The translations under genes were made by a program, and so were the position numbers. Shown here one piece after another: positions 1 to 12,600 of a DNA stretch of 64,000 nucleotides. How positions within the stretch are numbered: position 1 is the stretch's first letter; every line of letters begins with the position of its first letter. The stretch covers positions 40,622 through 104,621 of the forward strand of contig JBBHKE010001584.1 in assembly GCA_037447655.1 (NCBI GenBank), in the 5' to 3' direction. Under the pieces are notes generated by a model. The model did no database searches. It saw only the letters and a program-made list of their open reading frames with translations, and had not been told where the DNA came from. This stretch comes from Zygnema cylindricum (lineage: Eukaryota; Streptophyta; Zygnematophyceae; Zygnematales; Zygnemataceae).

Positions 1-600
1 AACTTTATTGCATTCTGCTGCATTTGTTTCTAATACTGGCCAAGGAAAACAGCCAACAAGAATTTTGGTAAGTTAAAGTTCTTTGCCAAAGATATAAGTG
101 AAGTTTTCATGAAGAAATATATGGTATCCGAACAAAATATTTTTGAATTTCAAAATCTTCGGCCTCATATTTCCCAAATGTGAGGATTGCGCTTCGAACA
201 ACCGTCCAAAAAAAGTTTTCTTTCCTTTTTGGTTATTTTCCTTATTGTTAGCATAATGATTTTCATTTTACTTTCTGAGGTCTGATGTACAATCAGTCGG
301 TGTACAATCAGTCTGATTTACAATCAGTTATCACGTCAAAATTGGTGGGAAATTCTCAGAGTGACAAATGCCACATTCTGGTTATCAGAATTGGGTTGGC
401 ATCCTTGAAATGGTCTTCGGTTTTATGTAAATGTCATCTGCAAATGGATCCCTCAAAACCCTCAAACATATACCTTAAACCTTACTCAAAACCTTGAAAC
501 CCTAAAAACCTTAAAAAACCTAAAAGAACCCAAAATGATAAATACGTTCAGACCATGTTTCTTACCGTCTCTCTGTTGATCTTGGGATGGTGTGGTCCAG
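1..600 (+). other. intron of the plus-strand receptor kinase (no exon seen)
   Basis: No LRR exon is visible. The stretch around 345-540 (GCCACATT, then GGTTGGCATCCTTGAA, then AACCTTAAA-type words) matches the intron upstream of the equivalent exon in the minus-strand paralog (about 44880-44990), so it is an intron. The word TACAATCAGT occurs three times near 289-330, against a single CACAATCAGT near 45015 in the paralog: a small local expansion. Confidence 0.65.
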
Positions 601-3600
601 GGATTTGTCAGAAAATCAAATAACTTCAATTTCATCCAATTTTTCTTCGTTAAAAAAACTGAAGATCTTGTGAGTAATTAATCAACGATTATGCAAGGTG
701 TTAAGTTCAGTAACAATGTTGTAATTTCTTTGACATGACCCAGCTGACTTAACATTGTCCTTGTTTGATCTTCTTTTCATGCTTAGCTAGCTGGAATGTT
801 AATGCACCGGAAAAATTTGGGTAATGGTTTCTATACCGATTTGAAAAATGGATCTATTTTGTTGCACAAGAGTTTGAGTTAACGATCCAAATTATTGATT
901 AGGATTGTTGCTTTCATGGACTTCCATGCTGTGCACTTTTCAATTACGATAACACAAAAAAACTGGAAAAGCATAACTCCACTACTGTATGAAACTGACC
1001 TTTTCTTGGTATTTACTTGTTGTGACGCTTTTTGTTCTATATATGAAAACAATGTCTACTGTTGCTATCGTTTGCATTGGCCCTGTATATACACTGCACA
1101 ATATCGCACCTTTATTCGAAACAGGAAGCCTTTTTTGATAAATGCTTGTTGCAGTTATTGTGAATGATGAGAAAATCAAGGTCAATGCTTGGTGGTTTTC
1201 TGTGATTCAAATTTGCAGGAACCTTGCAGCCAATGCTCTCAATTCCATTGATTATGTGACAGATTTGACGAGCTTGACAACCTTGTGAGTATGCCATTCA
1301 TATGCTCTTCATATTCACAGTGAACATTAGACATTGTGATTCCACTACCTCTAGAGGCTAAGAACGAGATACTGGAAGAATTTTTGTCTTGAATGCTTTA
1401 ATGATGTAAGATCGGCATGTATTTTATCGCTTATGATCTTTGACTTAGTGGGCAAAGTGTTGTATTCTTTTATAACATTCAATTTTGGATTTTCCATGAT
1501 AGACGGTAAAGTGACATCCTGTATTTGTTTTTCTTTCCCTTTGGATATGATCAGGATGATTCAAATTAATGGATTGACTGGACCATTACCTGACCTTTCG
1601 AGATTACAAAGCCTCGAATACTTGTAAGTCCTGATAGCTATATGTTGTTTGTGATAACTTTTTTGTGGGAGTGTAATGTACTCTTTTGGATTTGCTAGTA
1701 CAGGCAACCTATGTTTTTGCATTTATCAAATGTTTCAAATAAACCCTAAAAAACCCTAAAATGAGAATACTTGGGTGATATTTAGAAAAACCCAAATTCT
1801 ATTTGTTTCTGAAGTTTGGATTTGTATGGGAAAAATTTAAAGTGGATAGAAAGCAGAAGCAAGTATAGGGATAGTGTGAGGGGCTAAATTGTATCTGGCG
1901 GTTGAGTGATTGGTAAGAAACGAACTTGCAGTGAAAAATAAGTCACGACATAAAGTTTTGCCTCCAGAACTTCACCATGTGTGGTTTTTTCCAGGGTCAT
2001 ACAAAATATGGCTACTATTTCCAATGGTTTTCCTAATGCTTTGTTCTTATTTCAAGTTTTCCTCACGGGAGATTTTTGAGTCATGACAAGTAATGGAAAT
2101 CCTCCTGGCTAGGCACAAGCAATGAATGGTAGTTTACACAAATGAGTTGTATAGGGTTGTGTTGCAGACTGGATACAAAGTTTATGAGGATTTTTTTTGA
2201 CATGAATTAATTTTAAAATGCAATGAAGCATATCTCACAAAAAGTCTACTATGGTGCAGGGATGCAAACAATAATTTCTTCAGTGGGACAGTCGACAATG
2301 TCGTTTTCGGCATTCCTGCCTATTTGGCCAAATTCACAAATTTAACTTATCTGTGAGGCTCTGGCCCTTTAGGTGAAGCATTGTTTTGTTGTGGCAACTC
2401 TTTAAGCTTTAATTTTTTAATCCCAGTATCTTTTGCGTTTTAGCTTATAAGGCCAGATGATCATTTTAACAGTTTTTATAAGTACCAAAAATGCTACTTA
2501 TATATCCAATATTTGCCTACGAATTACTGTACTAAAACTTGTAAACATTATGATATAAATCATGTCATTGTTGTTGGAAATGTTTGTTCTATGGTTACTG
2601 TTTCATCATTTGTTTATTTTTTGTTTCTTAGGGCACTCTAGTGCTTGGAGCTAGCTTCCGGAAAACGTGTTGAAGTGTGTCCAAAAGGAATACTCAAACA
2701 TCATTGATTATATAATATCCCTTTTTTTGCTTCAGGAATTTGGATTCCAACTTGTTTGGCGGAAATCTACCTGTAGCTTTGACCAATCTTAAAAATTTAT
2801 CGACCCTGTAGGTTCATTCTGATCCACTCAATTCCCTGTATGTATTATATCGTGTCTTGACGGAAAATGGCTGACTGGAAAACTACCTTCAAATAATGCG
2901 CAAAATTAAGAACTGTGAAGTGTTATGACCGGTCAAAAGTGTTATCCAAATTATGGTTCCTGGATTTTCAATCTTAGATTGTCTGAGAGTGGTCGAGTTG
3001 CGACATTGTGAGAAAAACAAACCTGGTTTTTCCATGAGACACTCTCCACATTGCTAACTGTTTTCGACTTTTGTGAGCTGCTCCAGTCCTTTACAAAGTC
3101 TCATCATTCAAACCTGTCATCCTTGTGGGATAAATATTTCGCTTTATCCTAAAAAGATTGTTGTGTTAATAACCTAAAAAGAAAATTGTGTTAGTAATCT
3201 GAAAATATTGTTGTGTTAGTGACTTAATACTCATTAGAACTCTCATTGTTTTGGATGATTTTGCCGACCGCAAAAAACAGTAGTTGTGCTCAATGCGGCC
3301 TAGGAGGACCATTGCCGCCTGAGATAACGAGCATGACAGCTTTAGAATATCTGTAAGTTTCTTCATTTATGCTAATTCTTGGAGAGGTGTGGCTTTCCTA
3401 TCCAGCTTATTTTTGTTATTTCCTTCAATGGAATTCAAAGGATTTATTAAGGCATAAGGTTATTATTTTACATAAAACAAATACTTCGTTGCTTGTTTCT
3501 AACATAAAAATTAGACGAGACAATATGAGACGAGTAGTGTTTGGTTAGCCGTGAAATATTCATTAATGTGACGACGAAATGACTGCAAAGAAGAGGGTCA

Positions 3601-6600
3601 GCAATAGCAATGTAGATAGATCTTTTAGTTGTAGCACTTGAAACGTTTTCTTGGAAAACGTGATACCAGCCCGTCTTTGTTCAACAGCGACGAAGGGGTG
3701 GTAATGATTGTCTCAAATCTTTTTCTACTTCTAAGAGTGACTCTTGGAATTGTATTTCTTTGTCTTTTCTGCTGCAATAGGAGATCTTAAGTAACCTGTT
3801 TTGTAGTGGTAAGCCTTATTGGAGAATGAAATATCGTTGGAGTTGCGAGCAATTTCTATGTTCAAAGTTCTAGCCAAAGTGACTCTATGTTTGTCACGGA
3901 GGTTTTATTCAAATCTTTAGATGTATGTTTCTTCTTGTCGTTATTTACAAGCTTAGAGAAGTATTTTCTATATCTTTTTTGAATCCATTTGTGTCGCTTT
4001 TCAGAATAATAATTGTCCACTTAGTGATTAAAAGAAAAATAGTTAAGCTATGCATTAGAGCTGTTCATTTCTTTCCAGAAGCTTTCACGAGGGAGAATGT
4101 ACATGAAATGTTTTAAATAAGTGATTTAGACCTTCGGTTGTTTGTCATATTCTGGTCTCATGAGACTCCTATGACGCACAACACTAAGCATCTGATCTGT
4201 ATGAAGTGGAGACTCCTTAGAATTGTGACCAGGTTATTGGTCCCTGTAATTTTATTTGACGTTCACTCCACGTCACCTGTGGAGTGTTTATGCAGTTTAT
4301 ATCAGTGAAATTTGACTGAATTAGGTTCGTTGCTGTGTTTTTTCTCTCCAGTGATCTGCATGGTAATTCATTAACTGGACAAATACCTGACGATATTGGA
4401 AAGCTTCGTAACTTGGAGAACCTGTAAGTTGAATATGTGCAAGTATGCAAAACAAACTAGTGAATTTGAGTTCTCAGTTCCATATGCATATCTCAAGTTT
4501 CCCCTAACCAGAATGGTGACTGGGAGTTCAGAATCGCATTATTTCTGGTACATTGGATTAAAAATGTTTAATTTTTTCATATTACTGAAGTAAACTGATA
4601 TTTTTTATTGAATTCAATGACGATCGTACTGTCCCAAGGATTTGATATCCAGAAGTTGAATTCAAGTAACTTTTTGTCGGGCGTCCTAAGTTAGTGCCAC
4701 TGTTTTTTGTATAGGCTAAGAAGTGATTTGGCTTGATTTTTTTTGGAATCCGCTGTATAACCATGAATCCTTTTAGGTTGTGTTATAGCTTCACTTGTGT
4801 CAAAATTCATTTAGGATTCTTTTGGTTTCGAAGACAGCTTTCCTTTCTCATGGCAATTTTTTTCTTGTACCTGTAACTAGTCACTTTGCGCTTCGAGCTG
4901 TCTTAAAAAGCAACACAATATGTTCTCCAATCAGAAATTCCATGTTAATCGGTTCAATGTTTCTGTGTATCAAATTTTGGATATCTAAATACACCTGATA
5001 CCAAACCAGTTTTATTTTTATTTTTGTTCAGCCAATTTTTAAATCCTTGGGAGTATGGTTCCTGCTGCGTTTGTTGGAGTTATTTATTTTTCTTCAAAAT
5101 GTCATTAAAATTTTAGTATCTTTGCCGTTGAAAGTCATCAATTTCTCTCCATGTTTTGAAAGTTTCAAAGTCTCTATATCATTTAAGATAGAATTAGAAT
5201 TGGGATTATGTTTGACATTACGTGAAGGAATTTCAGTTTTTTTCTTAGGTGTGGGCGAAGAATTGTACTCACATTTATCTTACTTTTGATTTTTGGAAAA
5301 CCAGGGACTTCTCTTCTAACAGTCTAACTGGAACCTTACCGGCTGGTTTTAAAGACACAGCAATCACTGATTTGTAAGTTGTTTTGGCTTTGGTCGGTAT
5401 TAGTGCTTTAGAGATGTTATGGATTCATGTGGTTGTAGAGTACAGCTGTTATTTTCAAGAAATACTCTGTTTTTTGATGCAGACTTTATATCTTTAAAAC
5501 CAACTGTATCATCTCCTAGTATAGCATCTAATTTTACAAGTTTGCCTTTTTTAAAGGTCAGTGTCTGGTCAGGTTGATACAAAAAGCTGTGTTTCTCTTT
5601 TCTAACTCTGGTGCCACCTAAGAGTAATGCAGGAGGCTGAATAACAATTTACTTTCGGGCAGCATTACAAACAGTCTTATTTCAACCGTTGGGGTTCTGT
5701 AAGTTATCCATGCCCCTGAATTCCGGTGAACTATGGCTTACTTAAGGAGATCAATTGTGTCAATCCTGATGTCAAAACTGAGTGATGAGATACAATAGCT
5801 TTCGTAAACAGTAATAGTGATGGACAGCGTTCTCGTCAAAGTATTATTTAATTCTTTTCAAGTAAATATGACTATCTCTTTGTTAGTTGTCAAGGATCTT
5901 AAAGCTTCGTAATGTTCATTATATTCTTTTGGAGTTATGTTTTTTTTTTGATGTCGCAGATGGCTGTATAACAATTCATTTACCGGAGAGATCCCATCTG
6001 AAATTGGGGAGCTTGCAGATTTATCTGAAATGTAAGTTAATTCACATTTTTGAGGAAATTAATTTGGTGAAGCTAATTGTTTAGATGATTTCAGTATTAT
6101 CTCCTATGAATTTTTTTTAGTGCATCACTTTTGGAATAGTTTAAAAAATACTCTTGCTTCGCAATTTGTTGTTTGTAAAATATCATTTTTATTTTTGTTT
6201 TTCTTTATTATAATTAAGATATCTGACTTTGTGAGCTGTGAGATTATCAATTTTTTAGATCTTTATGCTTTTAAAGTTTTATGGTAAAGCTATTGTGCTA
6301 AGTGAAACATTCAATTCTCACATGTTTTATAACATGAGAAAATTATAGATTTGCAACAGATTTGAAAACTCTTAACTTCCCTGAAGCATCAAACAATATT
6401 GGAATATTGAATGACCAGTTTTACATTTACATTGATGCAAAATTGAATGAACATTTTTCGAATCTAACGATTTTGGAAAATTGAATGACTCGTTTTTGCA
6501 GTTTACTTCAAGACAACAGATTAACCAACAATATCCCTTCTGAATTATTTTACCTTAAATCGACGGATGATATCAAGATGTACGCCAAATACCTTTCTCT

Positions 6601-9600
6601 TTTGTTCTGGTCTATATTCAATTCTTTAAATAGACTTTTCACAGTCGATTTATGCTGCATTCAATTCGAAGAATTTAAGTCTCACGTAATTTTGTGTAAA
6701 ATTCGTTGCCTCTTTTTAGTGCTCTGACACTAAGGCTAGACATGGACAATAGTGACCGTTGGAAAAAAAGTCCGTTCAAAATCGAACCCACCAAAAACTT
6801 GAAATATTGGCCAATAACTTTTAATTTTATGATGGGAAAATTAGAAACACAGCATCTACGTGAGGTTGCCGAATTAAAAAACTGAGCATAGGAAAAAAAC
6901 AATTGTCGTTCAAAAAATTGGGATTATATGCCGACATGCAAAAGTGATGCTTGGTAATCCTACCATCTGTAATGGACGGCTCAAATTGACTTCTTTACAT
7001 GAGAGAAAACTACATTAACTTCATTCTAGGAAGTCATGTAACCGGTGTGGACACTCCCGTTAAATTGCTACTCACACCTTTTTTTTACAAGTCAGCTCAA
7101 ATTTCAAATTTACTTTCATGGACAGTCAGTCAAATCAGTATAGCCGTGAGTCATGATAACTTCTTTTAAATTATAACAACTTGAAAGTAACTCGTTTATT
7201 TATTTATAACTCAAGACGATTCTAACTTGATATGGCAGTGACTTGAGCCGGAACCATTTTGGTGGACTTTTTCCTTCAGGAGTTAACTTACTAAATGAAA
7301 CATTGACGACATTGTAAGTCTTAAAGAAACTTTTGCATTTCTATAAAATCATCTGTTTAAAACCTAGACTTTTGGTGAATAGAACAATAACACTCGTACT
7401 TTAAAAGAGCTTTTGACTTTGTATGAAGTAATGGTCCCTTTGCCATTGTTTACATTACCTTCTACAATCCACAATCTCCCATCCACTTTGCCTCTTAACC
7501 TCATCTCTCTCTCTCCCCCTCTTCCTCTCCCTCCCTCTCCCTCTTCCTCTCCCTGTCCCTATCCCTATCCCTCTCCCACTCTCTTTCCCTTTCCCTCTCC
7601 CTCTCCCTCTCCCTCTCCCTCTCCCTCTCCCTCTCCCTCTCCCTCTCCTCTTCCTCTCCCTCTTCCTCTCCCTCTTCCTCACCCTCTTTCTCTCCCTCTC
7701 CCTCTCCCTCTCCTCTTCCTCTCCCCCTACCTCCCTCTTCCTCTCCCTCTTCCTCACCCTCCCCCTCACCCTCTCCCTCCCCCTCTCCCTCTCCTTCTCT
7801 CTCTTCCTCTCCCTTTTCATCTCCCTCTCCCTCTCCCATTCTCTTCCCTTTTTCTCTCCCTCTCCCCCTCCCTCTCTCTCCCTCTCCTCCTCCCTCTCCC
7901 ACTCCCTCGTCCTTTCCCACTCCCTCGTCCTTTCCCACTCCCTATCCCGCTCCCTCCCCTCCCTTTCCCTTCCTCCCCCTCTCTCCCTCCCCCCCCCTCT
8001 CTCCCTCCCTCCCCCTCTCTCCCTCCCTCCCACAATCTCTCCCTCTCCCTCCCCCTCTCTTTCTCCCCTGTCCCTCCCTCCCTCCCTCCCTCCCTCCCTC
8101 CCTCTCTCCCTGATTGGATTGTACTTATCGTTGTTTCATTTATGTATTAAGGCGATTGAGCAAATGCGGACTGGAAGGCCATATTCTCCCCGAACTCAGT
8201 GATCTTCGGAAAATTCAGTACTTGTGAGCCATCACTTTCTTGCTTCTGACTTAATTTTATTTTCTTAATATTATCATATCTCTGTAGTGACCATTTGTTT
8301 CATAGGTATAACTTGCGGCTTTACTATGGGTAACATGCGAAAAAGCCGAAACCGTTTAGTACGCACGGAAAACATATGTAGTTACCGTATATTACGTTAC
8401 AGTACACATACTATTCTGCTGCAACGAGCGTACCATTTATTGCGTGTGGACTTGATTGACGTCAGAGCAAGTAAATGTCATAGTCATGCCATTCAGAATA
8501 GCAGACATCAATAGTTATTAATGTTGTCAACATACAGTGACCTAGTATATCTATGGCGCTGTACTCTAATTTGTATTCTTGAGGTAATGACTTAGACCTA
8601 GACAGAGATGCAGTCTACATCAATTAGATGAGAAATCAAATCTTCAATTTACAACGCACATTATTGTTTTTTGTAATTTTGACAAATTGTAAATATGTTA
8701 CGGTTCTGGCTTTCAGATTCCAAATATATATATATATATATATATAATATTCTGATTATGTTGTATAGGTTTTATGTTTATATATGTATACATATGTATA
8801 CTCATGTACAAATATTATTTTAATATTATTTGTATATATTAAGGAATTGTTATTTTTCAAATTTTTGCAGGGATCTAAGTAAGAATGATTTTGTCGGATC
8901 TCTTCCGTCATTAGAAAAACTCACGAATCTGATTTCGCTGTAAGTTCTTGCTTTTATAAACTCCAAATATTTTCTAATTCGTAAGCTTAGCATTTCTGTT
9001 GTTTTAAACTCCAAAAATTGTATAATGTTTGTTTTAATGTGTTTTCAAAATCCTAAGATGTAGGAATCTTTCATAAACAAAATACAAAATTTTTCTTGTA
9101 AAATACGAGGTTTATTGAAACCTTAAAGGCATATTGAAAATTTAAAGGTTTGTTCTAAAATTTGATAACGACGCATAGCATAAGTAAAACAATCTTAAAC
9201 CATGGTGATTGCCATATTATTCAGTAATAGAAAAACGGAAATATGCAATAAATTAAAATTAATCATCAAGTAGAAATTACAAACATCGAAAAAAAACGAC
9301 AAAAAACGCAAAACAAATTTAGTAACTGTAAGCGAGAATAGGCCTACAGATGAGGGAATTCCGAGCTAGTCGCACTATACTTTATTTGTTTTGAAAACAC
9401 TACCCTATGCTTGTTATGAAAAAATTCCTTTGTGGTTTTGCATCCATCCTTACATTAGGTTTGTTTCTTTGTTTGAAAAAGTCAAAGCTTCCTTTTGCAC
9501 TATCATGTTTAAACATTTAAATGGCCGACAATTCCAAGCAGTAGTGTTGGGTATCGGGTAAATTCATATCGCGATGATTTCGATATTCGATATATCGAAT

Positions 9601-12600
9601 ATCGATCGCGCAGACTCCTCGATATATTGTACCGGGACCAACATAAATTATCGCGATATATTGTATTTTTTAAATTTAATATTTTATATAATTTGTTATT
9701 TTAGTGAAAAAACAAATTGTCTGATACACCACGTACGACGTGATTTTCGTTCCGTGACTTAAAGGTAGCCGCCGCAAAATGTAACCGAAAAAAAAGTACT
9801 AATATTTAGTACGTAAAGAACTTCACATATTCTAATTTACTCAAAGTATAATCTGAAAAAAAAAATTGTAGACTTATTATTATTATTATTAATTATTTTT
9901 TGAAGTGTGCAAAATGTGAATTTGTATTATTATTTTTATTAATTATTGTTTGAAGTGTACAAAATGTGAAAGTTTATTATTATTTTTATTAATTTGGAGT
10001 AGCAGTAGCTGCAACTACCAGCTGCAGTAGCACTAGTACTGGCAGCAGCAGTAGTACTAGCAGCAGTAGCAAGAATAGTTATCATTTTTTTTTTTTAAAA
10101 CCTCGATATATCGGCGATACGATTATCAGCGATATATCGGAGATATATCGTGATCTTTAGATTTTCGGTATATCGAAGCGATATATCGAATATCGGGTAC
10201 CTGAAATTCGATACATATCGAATATCGGCAAATGGTCCTCGATACCCAACACTACACCGTGAATCGCTATTAGCGTCAATGTTTTTTTTGCCACTTAGAA
10301 CATCTTTTCTCCGTACACACTTGTCGGATTGTGGATCTGACGGTTGCGATTGAAAGGTAACATTTTCAGCTTCCGATTGGCGGTCTCCAATTGAAAATCC
10401 GACAAGTGTGTACGGAGAACAGATGTTTTAAGTGGCGAAAAAAACATTGACGCTAATAGCGATTCACGGTGTACCAAGCAGAGTGTGGACGCGAATTTTA
10501 AATTTTTCGTTAAGTAGAAATTTATTATTGCACGGAATTGCAATCGCACGAAATTAATCGCACGTAATTTCTGCTCTTACCTTTGTCCACCGTATGCTAA
10601 TTCTGTGGGAAAAGCTACAGCTACAGTACACCGTGTATCGCTATTAGTGTTAATAAATTTTTCGCCACTTAAAACCATAGTTCAAAAGTAGGCGTTTTTA
10701 TGGTAGGCCTTTGGTAGGCGCACAAAACTTGGCACTAAACTTCCGTAGAGTAGGCATATTGTATGGGTGTGCGTTGCGAACACTCTTGTACGATCGTACG
10801 AATATGACGTATGATCATAGTACAGCGCACGCCACCTGACGAAATTTTTTAGCGAACTGACGCGGCGTAGGATGACATTCCGCCGGAAAGAAAACCCGGA
10901 AAAAAAAAAAAAAAAACGCGGACGGGCAACCTGGTTGGTCAATCTGTGGCTTTATTTAAGATCGCTACTTTGATCTGCGACCGTCCGATCGTCCAAATCT
11001 GACGGTTGAAATAAAAAACACCTCAAAATTCACAGAAAAAATATTTTTTGTCCGATTTTTTTTCAAAATTTAGACATGCCGTTTAATTCTCTATCGATCG
11101 ATGTGCAACTCAACCCTCTTAACCTTTTTTTTCATTTTTCGACCAATACAATATGGGTCTTAAGGGCATATTGTATGTTTTGCATACAATAGGCATACTG
11201 TATGGGCCTACTTTCACCTACTTTTGAACTATGCTTAAAACATCTTTTCTCCGTACACATTTGTACTATTTTCACATGGAGACCGTTAATCGGAAACTGA
11301 GAATTTTATCTTTCAATCGCAACCGTCAGATCCGTAATCCGACATTTGTGTACTGAGAAAATACGTTTTAAGAGACTAAAAAAACATTAACACTAATAGC
11401 GATTCACGGTGTACCGTACTCCGTAGTAAATCCTACCTCGAACGAAATGTTACTTCATACGAAATGCTAATTCGTATGGAATGCTACAGCGTACGAAATG
11501 TTTGTACTTTTAAAACGTTAGCTTTAAAGTTTAAACGTCTCAATGTCAATGACTCTGCCTAGGAGCTTTGTTTTCCATTTGCCTATGAAATGTGTTATTT
11601 TTGTCCTTTAGCCCTTTTTTTTTCTTTTTCCCAATCTATGCTTATCTAGATTCTTGATTCTGTATTTCTAAAAACCATATTGTAAAATACCATTTGATTT
11701 CATATTTTGATTGTAACAATGTTTTGTTTATTTGTTTCTTGTGAACAGAAGCCTCTCTGGGAATACTCTTGAGTTTAATGAAACTGATCTTCCTAAGTCT
11801 CCTCTGCAAAAGTTGTGAGTCACAATAGAAAAAAAAAAAAACTCCTTTTTGTTTTGATGATCATTTGGAAAAGGTTTGAGAGCCGAAGTAATTGAATAGC
11901 TTCTTTTAGAAAAAAAACCATATATTATAAAAAAAGAGGGAAAAAAAATTGTTTCTGAGTTATGAAAAAGGTTTGCTGCAAATTTGTTCAACATTAGCTA
12001 TTCATCTGGCGAGGTGTTTTAATTACACGAAAAGGACGGTCCTGTTTTTGGCAATTGTTGCAAACCAAGTATTTTTTTGAGTGATTTCAGATAAGTTTTT
12101 CTTAATTATCTGCAGTGCCTTCTTCTTAGTCGCTGATCGTTATTTCTGGATTACCAAAAAAAAAAGGGCTACAAACGGGGTATAAATGGGGCTCAAAGTT
12201 TACTTCCGTATATAAATTCTATAAATATGTGTTGTTGTCTAATACATATCTATGTTTTTTTGTGGTAAATGTTTATTTGCAGGGATTTGAGTGCTATAAG
12301 AGCTAAATTGCCTTCACTTCCGGAATTTCCTGTGACCTACTATGACAGTCTACTTACTTTGTAAGTTCACTGCAGTTTTTTTTTTTTTTTTTTAAGTATC
12401 TTACAGTTTTACTTTGCAAATTTATTGCAGTTTTTATTTTGTAAGCTCATTGTTGTTTTTACTACGTAACTTTATTGCTGTTTTTATTTTGCCGTTTTTA
12501 CTTCGTATGTTTATTGATACTTTTACTTCTTAAGTTATTTGAAATATTTAAATGAGCTCCTTCAAAAAACTTCATTTAATAAGCTAATTACAAATGCAGC

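Noticed and set aside
1-67. An additional upstream exon ending at TTTTGGTAAGTT
   Set aside because: No LRR reading in the required phase and no similarity to the equivalent paralog exon (45532-45461), which should lie further left.
455-545. AAACCCTAAAAACC words resembling plant telomere repeats
   Set aside because: The spacing is irregular and the block aligns with intron sequence of the paralog (about 44880-44990), so it is intronic and not interstitial telomere.
7413-8150. Long ORFs over CCCTCT tracts (also near 15150, 18870 and 32242) looking like Pro/Ser-rich or Gly/Arg/Glu-rich proteins
   Set aside because: They are low-complexity translations open in several frames on both strands and lie in introns; only the parts coinciding with splice-consistent exons were kept.
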